A stretch of 64,000 nt of DNA, taken from assembly GCA_029964075.1 (NCBI GenBank), contig CM057138.1:12828932-12892931 (forward strand). The letters are read 5' to 3'. Positions 12,776 to 23,500 of this stretch are shown one piece after another. The notes under the pieces are model-generated. The model worked only from the letters and a program-made list of their open reading frames with translations, searched no databases and was not told the DNA's origin. Position numbers and translations under genes: made by a program. Position 1 is the stretch's first letter. Each line of letters begins with the position of its first letter. The stretch is from Patiria pectinifera. Its lineage: Eukaryota; Echinodermata; Asteroidea; Valvatida; Asterinidae.

Positions 12776-13739
12776 TTCCCAAGTGCCCCTTTTGCGGCCA
12801 TAAATGTGCCCGGCCTCCAGCATAAAAGTGCCCCCTCGAGATAAACAAAAAATCCTTGAAAGTATCTTACTATTTCTTAGAACTACCCATTTCCCAATAA
12901 TGGTAAATATAGTTTTGATATAAACGAGGATTATGAAAACCAAGCCCCAAAACCCATACAATGCGCCCTGAAAATGGGCACATAATGCATAGTTAGGATA
13001 TAATCATCGGTTTGAAGAGCGCCCCCCCCCCCCTATGTTTGAAGATGGTACCATTGTCGCAAGTTTTATTTTGATCAGGTGTCGATTGACATATCGGTAA
13101 GAAAAACCTTTGAAACATCCGCTAACCTATTTTCGATCATAGTGTATTAAATAAAGCGGAATGAAAAGACAGAATGACAAACAAACATACGTAAAAATGC
13201 CGACATTTATCTCATTGCACTCAAGAGATCGAACATATGAATGGAAAAAAACAAAACAAGAAAGTTAAGTCGTAAACGCCAGACGTCAACATTATAAGTC
13301 ATTCTGACTTTGCCATTAACAATTTAATCAGTACGTTTCCACGGTAACAGGCCAGTGACATACATTTCAAACGTGCAAATATATAAATAGATTTCTGTCT
13401 CTCCATCCCAAAAATACAATAAATTATATACAACCATTTATCAGTATATAGGAGTGCAAAATAGAAATAGGTGGAATTTGTATCACAATACATTAAATTA
13501 TTATTGAAGGTAACAGAGAACATTTAAAGCGCACTTAAAAGTAATGCCTTCAGGCGAATTAGGAACTCAGAACAAAGTCACAGTAGTGAATGACAGATTG
13601 CGGCACGCAAGCTCAGACTGGACCAATACTGAGCTATTGCTTAACCTTCATTGTACCCCATAACAGTAAAAAAAAAAAGAAAAAAAGTTGGAGTGAAGCT
13701 CACCACCCCTCTCCCCAACCTTAACCGCGATTTTTTTTT
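12776..13739. other. Intergenic DNA after the array
   Basis: Contains a C-run at about 13020 and an RFX X-box match at 13335-13348. No coding exon recognised. Confidence 0.45.
13335..13348. promoter_or_regulatory. RFX X-box match
   Basis: GTTTCCACGGTAAC fits the palindromic X-box pattern bound by RFX factors. There is no adjacent gene start that I can see, so function is unproven. Confidence 0.3.
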
Positions 13740-13992
13740 CCTTAGCAATCCAGCCACACTCTTTATTCAGCCAAAACAGTGATAATGTGTACACAAACTT
13801 ATGCAATTTATGACAAATGCTATACACCGGAAGAAGGTTGCACTTTTGTATACGTGCAAGGTGACTGTGAACCACAACTTGCACGTATACAAAAGTGCAA
13901 CTGTTTTCGGTATCATTTGTTATACATTGCACAATTTTGTACACATTATTGCTGTTTTGGGCCGAATAAAGAGTATGCCTGGATTGCTAAGG
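13740..13992. repeat. Long fold-back palindrome (115-120 bp arms, 17-bp loop)
   Basis: Left arm 13740-13860 and right arm 13878-13992 are inverted copies. The innermost arms (GTTGCACTTTTGTATACGTG then CAAG) match over 22 bp or more, the outermost (CCTTAGCAATCCAG and CTGGATTGCTAAGG) match exactly, and the middle has drifted with small gaps. Loop 13861-13877. It is probably a hairpin MITE; a transcript would make a long double-stranded stem. Confidence 0.9.
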
Positions 13993-15098
13993 AACTTCTG
14001 TACTGATTAGTCGTTATTTGAGCGAGAGGTGCACAGTAGTTTTTGAGTTAGACAAAAAAGTATTGGAAGGGGTGACTTTCTTTTTTGTTGAGTGTAGTTG
14101 GTGGATCGCGCGAGATGGCTGAACCAGTTTCAAGTTTTCGGTTCATTTGCATGAACGCTTGGTGGTAGTTTTGATCATCTTACAGTAGATCGAACGGAAA
14201 AGCGTGTTTGGTCAAATCAATCCCACAATGCAATGCAAGACCGCGACAGCAAGGTCTTGCAAATGGCGGACATAAACAACTGGGGAAATGGCGCAATCGC
14301 GATCCCAACGTCCAAGACATGCCTAATATGGCAGACTTATACATTGCCTGCTCTATCTACTTCGTTGCAGCCTCGTTCGCCTGTAGCTTCCTAGTTATCT
14401 AGTTACCGAAAAACCATCTGGTAAATTGTTTTGTTTCCGTAGTAAGACTGGCTTACAAAGGTCCGTCTTTTATCTGAAATCCATGCCTACAACATTTTCC
14501 CTTACATAATTTCATTTCACTATTTAGTAAATTTATTTACAACAGTGTGCGGGTTATTTAGTAGTTTCATATTTTCCAAAAGCAGAGAAACACCACAACA
14601 TAATGAAACTTTGAGGTGATTTAACAGACCTAAAATCGTGTGAGCATTGCACATACAAAAAAACGAAAACAACAGGTTATACAAAATAAAAGATTTATAC
14701 AATACATGATTATACGACTTTCAAATCTTTGGACAATAAATTTTACTGGAGGTATTGTTAATGATTAGATTTGGAATTTTCAAAAAGGTGTTGTAAAAAA
14801 AGTCAGTTCATTGATAGAAACTTGACCGTTATGGATATAAATTCAACTATTTGAAATTGTCGTTTTCTCTTTTCTTTACAATTACACACAGATTACAATC
14901 ATCTTATCATGGAGCATTAAGTATGTAAAACAGTTTAGAAACAAATTTATGGTTTGTTTCACTAACGATTGACATCATCATTCATAACAAACCTGTTGTG
15001 TGAATGTGACGATTTGGAACGATCAAAGTTGGTCAGTTACCGTGTATTTAACAGGTATCGCAGTGATGATTTCACACTAACGCATTCATTAAAGACTA
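13993..15098. other. Intergenic DNA, no gene seen
   Basis: No recognisable exon or element. A short hairpin GCAAGACC / GGTCTTGC lies near 14240. Confidence 0.4.
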
Positions 15099-15737
15099 CA
15101 GGGTGGTTTTAAAAAAAAAGGACACCCACATTTTGACAGCAATTTTCTCCTATTTTTAAAAATCATTTTAACTGTTGAATAGTAGCTATTAAAGTACTGG
15201 CCTTTAAGCAAAATTGTGACGAAAAAATCGTTGCATTTGCACATTTTGTCGTTGAGCTATGCCAATTTGAACATTTCATGTGTGAAACCTGTTTGTCCAT
15301 GGAGGTATACATTCCCTTCGCTTGACTGAGCTCAGCTATCGGAGCTTTATTTGAAAGGGCATGGCATTTGATAGTTATGTTAGGTCATGTTATGGAGCAA
15401 TGAACTTAAGCCGACAGCTCATTGAGTAGGCGATCTTACCACTGACATGAATAATCGGACAGTTTCAAGAAATGTTACCATGGCAAAATATATTTTGGTA
15501 ATAAGTTTTTTTTTTATGGCCTACGAACACGTCAAATTTACATAGAATAACCCGTGGACAAGACTGATTTTGGTGATTCTATTAAAATTAGCATTGCGAG
15601 TTTTACTAAGCTTTTTTCACCATGCATAGTTAAAGGCCTATACTTTACTACTTTGTGAACAAATATTTAAAATAAGTTCATTAAGTAGGTGAACATAGCT
15701 GTCAAAAGGGGGCATCATTTTTTTTTGAACCACCCTG
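15099..15737. mobile_element. TA-flanked MITE, 639 bp (Tc1/mariner-like ends)
   Basis: Ends CAGGGTGGTTTTAAAAAAAA and TTTTTTTTTGAACCACCCTG are inverted repeats of about 20 bp, flanked by TA at 15097-15098 and 15738-15739. No transposase frame is present. CAGGGTG ends with TA duplication suggest the IS630/Tc1/mariner group; this is inference. Confidence 0.85.
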
Positions 15738-15739
15738 TA

Positions 15740-16943
15740 CAATGGAAAAAGCGAACGAAAACTATGGGTGAAGTATATCTCAATGTGGGTTTTGAGGTAC
15801 TGGCAAGTTTAAGATGTGATCGGTTCCATTGTCCAAGGCACCATGTGTCAAATTCAAATAATTCAAGTCATTTCGGAGTTTATTCAATGAAATCAGTAAA
15901 TCTACTGATTTATTATGCGTCATCTAAGACAAAACTCAATTTTAAAGACGCATTACCAATGCTATTTTCGAGTTTCAAATCAAAAAACGGATTTGTTTTT
16001 ATGTAATTGCTGTTTTCCTATAGTAATATAAAAAGTATTCACTTTCGAATGAGACGTCGAATGAAAGAAATCCACCGATGTTTAGTTATTGAATTATTAT
16101 TTTTCACAAAATTCGAATCATAGCTGCCAGACAATAATTCGGCTCTCGCAGGGCGGGTTCATTTATGCAAAAGAATATAAAAACCCTTTTTCAAGGGTTG
16201 TAGACGCCCTAGTGTATTTTTCCCGTTAAAAGAAAACGTACAATTTGAAAATTCGTTAGGGGAAAAAAATCAATTTGTTTTGAAGAGCACGGATTATGCG
16301 ACTTTGAACTTCATGTTATTCCTTTTACTTTTTGGCCTTCGAAAGTTTTCTTCAGTTCACGATAGTTCATTTCCAGCACGAATGGGCCATTTCATGTCTA
16401 ATGATGTTCCGTGAGCTTTTCTATTAAACAAATTACACCAAAACAATTAGTAAACTATTATTTATCAGGAGGTTTTCCAATACAAACATACAAGCAGGTG
16501 CAAAAGTGGTGCCGGTACAAAACCTTAGTTCCCACATCGGGGGCAAGATTCACGTTCATTGTCGTGTCCTACGCGAAATCACGATCTCTGCCAAACGACG
16601 AATCGGGACAACAAAATGACATCAAAAACACGATCAAACTGCATACACACGGAATATGTGAACAATCCCAACCAATCGTTTGACGATTCGTATCTTAAAT
16701 CTTTAGAAATGTCAATCTCAATCTAATCATTTCTCTTTCTCATCTCTTCCTTACTGCAGCATTTAAAAAATATATATTTGCACTCTCTTTTTTCCCACCA
16801 CGTGATAATCTTCCTTTGCGTCATCTAGAAAGGCGCCTTTGAAATATTTCAGATTTACCGCACTTAAGAACTGTTATTATTGTCATTACAGTTTCTGTTC
16901 CACTCTTAAACCGTTACACTGCCTTTGCTAACAACACCCAACC
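15740..16943. other. Intergenic DNA, no gene seen
   Basis: No recognisable exon, RNA gene or complete transposon. Confidence 0.4.
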
Positions 16944-16949
16944 TTTATT
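16944..16949 (-). terminator. Candidate polyadenylation signal AATAAA
   Basis: AATAAA on the minus strand, the first after the synaptotagmin stop codon. No transcript support is possible from sequence alone. Confidence 0.35.
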
Positions 16950-17400
16950 CAATTGTGTCGTTCATTTTGTGCAGACAAAGGTTAAACTCTGGGGTCCAGG
17001 CCACGGAGCTCGTAAGGTCACAAAGTCACTTAGCACTATAAAGAGTTACCAGCGAAACTGTCATTTGAAGTGAATGCTATTTGTTCCTGGTATTCGGCTT
17101 TTTTCACTAAGCATGCACCTTCTTGTTTAAGAAGTCCCTCAGATTCACCGCACGAGAGATACATAACGTTGACGCTGACAGCTCTCTGAGCGTCTTTTTT
17201 CACAATTCTGCCCCCGGTCTTTCACCTTTTGTCATTCCATGCAAAATGCGTGATTCTTGCCACAAGGCACCCGACTCCTGAACCAATACTGAAGGGTCAT
17301 AATAATTCAAGTACACTTTTTATACAAAATAGATAAATTGTTACATTCTTCTTTTTTCAGAAAAACTTTCCCTTGAGCGAATAAATAAAGATGGCCGCCG
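16944..17400 (-). other. Probable 3' UTR of the synaptotagmin gene
   Basis: Downstream of the TAA on the minus strand, the first AATAAA (TTTATT on the plus strand) is at 16949-16944, about 450 nt after the stop. No other gene signal lies between. The signal is a plain hexamer, so the 3' end is a proposal only. Confidence 0.4.
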
Positions 17401-17514
17401 TTATGTGACGAGTCTGTGCCACCGGGCCACGGGTTTGCTGGAAGAGATCATGTCGTTCCAATGCGCTAGCTCCTCGCCATGGGAGTCGGGGCCCAAGACC
17501 GCTCGTCCAACAAC
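17401..17514 (-). CDS. Synaptotagmin last exon: C2B end and WHxL motif
   Basis: Acceptor TTCTGATAG is followed by 37 codons and the TAA stop at 17403-17401. The sequence runs VVGRAVLGPDSHGEELAHWN then DMISSSKPVARWHRLVT. This is the standard C-terminal helix and last strand of a synaptotagmin C2B with the WHxL motif. It completes the domain in frame with the exon at 17943, which confirms that splice. Confidence 0.92.
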   Translation of the reverse strand, partial: VVGRAVLGPDSHGEELAHWNDMISSSKPVARWHRLVT

Positions 17515-20500
17515 CTATCAGAAAGGAAGAGCGAGAACGATTTTTTTTCTTTTGTTAAATGTTATGGAAGATAACACCTTAAGATGTTGTTTATTAAGTT
17601 GTTACAGACAATGTCTAGACAATGTATATTATTGATACATTAAAGCCCATTCTTTCATAGGGATACGTCAACTAGTCCTAAGAATATTGTGAGTCCTCAA
17701 AACTGTCAGAACATTCACATGCTTTTTTATCTTTGTTGACGGTGACATCAATTCAGTATGTCTTCATAATTTGTAAAATTTGCAATACACCTCTAAGTGT
17801 AATCCAGCCATTAGCAAAACAACGAGGTGTGGTGGAAATACAAAATAAAACAACCCATTGTTATTCCAGATAGGTTTGAAGTTTGAATCTGCACGAGTAT
17901 GATGACTGGCTAGTCTCGCAACCAGTCCACTCTTTCACCCACCTCGTTCTGGCCTATTCTGTTCTCGTGTATGACCTGGAACTCTAGTGTGAGATGCCGG
18001 AGTGACTCCTGCATCACGTTGAAGACTAACGCCTCGTTGAACACTGGGTGGACGGTGTTGTGTTTCGTCGACGTCTTCTTCTTCTTCATTCGCTTGGTGG
18101 AGCAAAATATCGACACTTTGATGTACGGATCTGTGGAGTAATTGGGCAATGATGTCATATTATCTGGAATGTCAAGTATTTGGTTAATAGTTAATCCCGA
18201 AATGATCACCGCACCACGCAATAAAGTCAGATAGCCACCCGGGATCATTATGTGTTTTTTTGTCCTTGCGATTATATTGTACTAGGATAGAGTCCAATAT
18301 TTCATTTCAAGAAATCTTCCAACAACTTCATTAGCAATACTGTGTAATGTGCGGTCAATGTACCAATTCGCAATTTATGTTTAGTCTAGTAAGATGGTTG
18401 GTTTTTATCCCAGCTGGTGTGGCTTTTAAAGCAGTCCATATGTTGAATTTTGATTCTTGTTGAAGAAACACCTTTCAGATAAAGTACTCATAGATGCAAT
18501 TTGCAAAATAAGTCTTCAAACTTTCGAGCTATATTTTGCTTAATGCCAAAAGCAAGTTCGTTCACGATAGTTTGTCTACGCGTGCAGTTTTACTCGAACA
18601 CATGCCATTTAACTATATGACTTGGACCAGCCGACCGCGGTTGGTCGCATCGCTGGTTACCAATATCCACGGTCATGCACAGCAGGGAGCCAGGGACGAG
18701 TTGGATGAATGGTAACATCTGACGACAAAAAATCATGACAGTTGATAATCGTCCGAACATAAGCACTCAGCGCGCAAGCGCAGCTTACGTCACGATTCGA
18801 CCACTAGCCAACCAATGGTCCTTGATCGAACTTGCCCCATTCAGCTATCATACCTGACGTTTTCCTATCTTCAAGTAGTTTGATGGCTCGGAGGTTCCTA
18901 GCTTTGAGGATGACCACGGTCAGCCGCTCAGCACTCGGTAGGTAGGCGAGGGAGAACATGATGTCGCCCAACTCCGGAGCCTCGTCACTTTGCTAAAAAA
19001 TAGGAAGAGTAAAATTTATACAATGGCAGTATTTGAGATCTCGTGTTGTATCTTGGTATCTAGTGACACATTCGGACAAGGCCTAGGGTTGCAGTCCTGT
19101 AAATCGGTCAGAAATTGCCTACGCCGGCCAAATCACGATTTGCATACCCTCAAATTCTTCAATATTTGAGCATATTGTGGGCCATGAACTTGAGGGTTTG
19201 TAAAAAATATGGGTGGAAGCCGCGCACAGGACTGTGAGCTTGTAGTTCTGTGCAATTTGGGGCCCTAAAAGCGCTCTATTTTGCAATGGAGTGAAGGCAT
19301 CGTTTTCAAAATGCCGACGGGCTTTAGATCTAGAACTATTGAAGGGATCATCTTCGGATTGACATTTCTCCTAAAAGTTATCAGTTGACCCCCAAACATT
19401 GAAAAGAAAATGAAAGATGATGAAATAAACTTGAATTGATGCGTGTCTCGAACACCTTGGAGAGTTGTGAGTATTTTTCCCGAATTTCTGAAGTGGGAGC
19501 ATTAATCATCGGGGTCTATGGAAGTTTATTTACTGCTCTGCAACCCTAGGTCAACACAGGATGGTATAGCCCCCACCTGTCTGTGAGCCACCGCCACTGC
19601 CTTGATCTCCTTCCACACCTCCACCTTCTCCGTCAGGTCCACGTTTGTCAGGGCCAGCACGGCCGTGCCGATGCACTCGTCCCTGGAGAACTGGTCAAAG
19701 TCGAAGAGCTGGATGCGGGCCGTCTGGCGGTGGATGTCCGGCTCGGGGATCTCGAAGACGAAGCTCTCCTTGAACTCCGGGCACAGGGTCTTGCGGTGGA
19801 CCTTGCTCTGCAGCATCTTGCTGGAGTGAGGCACCACGGAGATCTGGACGGAGGGAGGCAATGGGGGTGACAGATCGAAAAAACAGGTGAAACGTTGGAT
19901 TCAATAAAGTACGGAAGTATTTGGTGGTATTCTGCATGTCTCAAATGAGGAAAAACTCCAAGACGTGCGTGAGGTTGAGAGTTAACATCATTTTAAGCCT
20001 TGAGACTCCACACTACGTATCCTTAATTCTTCTATAGGTGAAAATTAATCTTTCTGTGTTTTCATTTTTCCCATTTAAAGTTACGAACTACTTTTCTTTA
20101 CCACTATATGGCTTAAATTGGTTTTTATTTATATTAAGTATTTAAGTAAGTTTCAGGGAGTTGCCGAACAGACGAATGTTTCTAGCAAAGAGAACCTTTC
20201 ACTTCCAACAAAAAAGGGTAACAATGGCATATAGTGTCTTCTTTGGAAATTGAAAATCCTTTGGAAACCACTTCTTTGTGAGGTGATGATCTTTGCCTGT
20301 AGCTACAAGAGCTGTTAATATGCATTAATGTCATATTAATTCAAAATAATGGTAATTATACTTATTATAATAATCTAATCAGGGTTGTGAGTGACCACTG
20401 ATAAAAATAGCTGAAAACAGCTGAAAAAGGTGTAAAAAAGCTGAACTTTGGAAATGTCCTATACTTTTGTACACAGCAAGTGATGGAAAAAAGCTGAAAT

Positions 20501-23500
20501 TCAAAACAAAAAAAGCTGAAATCAGCTTTAAAGCTAAGATTTCACACCCCTGCTAATGCTAATGCTATAATAGGGCGACTTTCCCATTGTGCACAAACCT
20601 AAAATGTCACCTAACCCAAGTTTGCCTTATCCTGCCTCCACGAATTTCGGTATAGGTATGTTTTGGACCACGAGGAATCGATCTACATGGTTTGCGACAC
20701 TAAAATTCCTTGTCCTAAGGGTCGTTTTAACATTGGGGCGACACCAATTGGTCGCCTCAATAAGGTGTGTCGCCCTAATGCGGACGCGATTAGCAAAACC
20801 TGTCGCCTGTTTATATTATTCTGTAGTTGTAGAGGTTGTTAATTAGCATTTTCGTTCCACTTTTCGAAAAATGTGACACAAAATGTCACAAACACCTCTT
20901 ACCTACGTATTTCTTCGCGCAAACGAAATGCTACACGAAAGCTTTCCATGCTAGACTCAACAATTATGCTTACCAAAAAAATGAGACACTCAGTGGATAG
21001 ATATTGAGATTAAACATAAGAGATTACCATTGCTTTTTTGTGTCCTGATTACAATGTTTCCCCTTCATTAGCAATGGCCCACAGCTATACCTTCCCGTAC
21101 CAACGTGAAATGGTAATGCGCTGTTTTTGAAACAAAATATGCATATGCATTGCTATCCAAACGAGTCGCCAAGATTCGGTCTCGTCAAAAGGTGATGAAT
21201 ATCCAAGATACATTTTTACGCAAAACTGTAAGCTGCTACTGGTAAAACTACACTCCTGAACTATTCACAGCATGCAATAGCAACAGGTGTTTTTTTGGTT
21301 TCGCATTGCCAGATTTAATCCACTTACGTGATTACGAGTGGAAACTGTAGACTTGCCGTAACGCTAAGATTATGGTTTTGGCATTTTCAGAGGGCGGGGG
21401 AGTTTCACAAGTGTACCTATACACTGTTTCTATTTCCATTTCTGAATGATAAGCCTGAGGCGGCAATTTGTCAAAATAAATCAGCGAGCTAAGCTGATGA
21501 TATGTCAGTGCAACAGTCTTGAATTCACGAGGAAGGTATATTTTAAGGCCAACATATTTTAAGGCAACACGTGAAAGTATGTTCTAATAATGGAGTCTAC
21601 ATATTAAATTTATATTCTACTAATTAAGGTGTCTACAGATTTATCGAAAAAACCTACTGTTCTCATCTAATTAATACAATTATTAAGTAATATTTGCTGC
21701 CAAGAAATCGGCTCTTAGGCTTCACCATTGACTGTCGTTTGTCCGTCGAGCTCTTCCATTGTTTGTTTGTTTGTTTGTTTACCTTGCAGTAGGGATCTGC
21801 CGTGCCACTGAACTCCCTCGGATGTAGTTCCCTAGCCTGGATCAGTCGTATCGTCAGCAGCCCCATCTCCGGGTTATATTTGAGCGAGAAATTGATGATT
21901 CCCAGGCTAGGCCCTGCCACGCCGGCATCGGCCGAGAGCTTGCGTCCCTAAGACAAAGACAGAATAGGGAATTTGTTCTTAAATCATAGGTGAGAAAATA
22001 ACGGTATGTTCTGCTAGGCAGTACACGTATAAAGCAAGGGGATGTAGTCGAGTCTATCACAAATTCCTGCAAGTCCCTGCAAGGTCATCACAAGTCCTCC
22101 AGTCCCAATTCAACTCACAAGCTATTCACATGAGCTTCGACAAAGGCATTCCCTTTGTCATTGTTCATCCACTGTTTCTTGTGACTGGACTCGTGAGTTA
22201 CTTGTGACTGGACTTGTGATGGATTTGTGATGAACTCAACGATATCCCTGTTAACGCATGATTTAATTTGAACAAGTTTGATTTTGACAGTCTGTCTTTC
22301 ATTACACAAATAACTGATTTAATAAGTACTAATCCTATACAAGAATACACGCAGATTTCATTTTTTTTAAAGGCGCTTGTATCAGAAATGTTTCACCAAA
22401 TTAATAATTGATTTTACCAGCATCAAAATTTGATGGGGCTTTGTTTTTGCAGTAGTGCAGTATCTCCAAGAGACACTTACTGTGTGGTTTTCTTTGTACA
22501 TGTGGGCCGACGGGTCGAGCTGGGCGGGGTCAAGGCGAGCCATCATAGAGGGCGTCTTGGAGGTCGGGCTGAGAGCTCCTACTGACGGCTGCGGCTTCTC
22601 TAACGTGAACGAGTCCCCCTGGAACCCAGGCGATGTGGCTGCCAAAGTAAAGAGTATAATTGTCAGTTGTTGAAGTATCTTTATGAGCGCAGGCCCATAA
22701 ATGACACAATCCGGGTTCCGTTTGGCCTAACCCTTTTCTGGGTCAAAAATGAAAGTTTTCCGGGTCAAAAATGAAAGTTTTCCGGGTCAAAAATGAAAGT
22801 TTTCCGGGTCAAAAATGAAAGTTTTCCGGGTCAAAAATGAAAGTTTTCCGGGTCAAAAATGAAAGTTTTCCGGGTCAAAAATGAAAGTTTTCCGGGTCAA
22901 AAATGAAAGTTTTCCGGGTCAAAAATGAAAGTTTTTCGGGTCAAAAATGAAACTTTTCCGGGTCAAAAATGAAACCTTTCCGGGTCTAAAAAGAAACCTC
23001 TCCGGGTCAAAATAGAAACCTTTCGGGGTCAAAAACGAAACTTTTCCGGGTCAAAAATTAACCTTTTCCACGTCAATCATACCACTTTTCCGGGTCAAAC
23101 ATAACAGTTTTCGGGGTCAAACATAACACTTTTCCCGGTCACTTTAACCCGGTGAAAGAGTGCCATTATTGAACCAGGAACTTTTTAGATTGCAGTGTTG
23201 CATAGTTGAGACCTTTCTCGAGACCTCACACTGGGGCCTCATGATGACGGGAAGAGCATAATGTCCGAAACGTTGAGTTTCCACCAGTTCCTTTCAGAAC
23301 CTCACAAACTCACACAAGAGATTTCTTGCAAACCATACTTTTGCTTTTATTGCTGACTTCACTCCGCAAATCTTCAAAATTTATTTCACGCAAAATGCTT
23401 ATAATGTTACGTCAGTTTTGAGTCCAATGTGAACTAGGAAAGACTCGCGTTGCTTTGGCTTTGAACTTTGAACATACATAGAACAGTGGGTTTGAATAAA

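Noticed and set aside
22734..23140. Regular repeats that could be taken for a CRISPR array
   Set aside because: The 22-bp units abut directly, with no spacers, and lie in an animal intron; it is a minisatellite.
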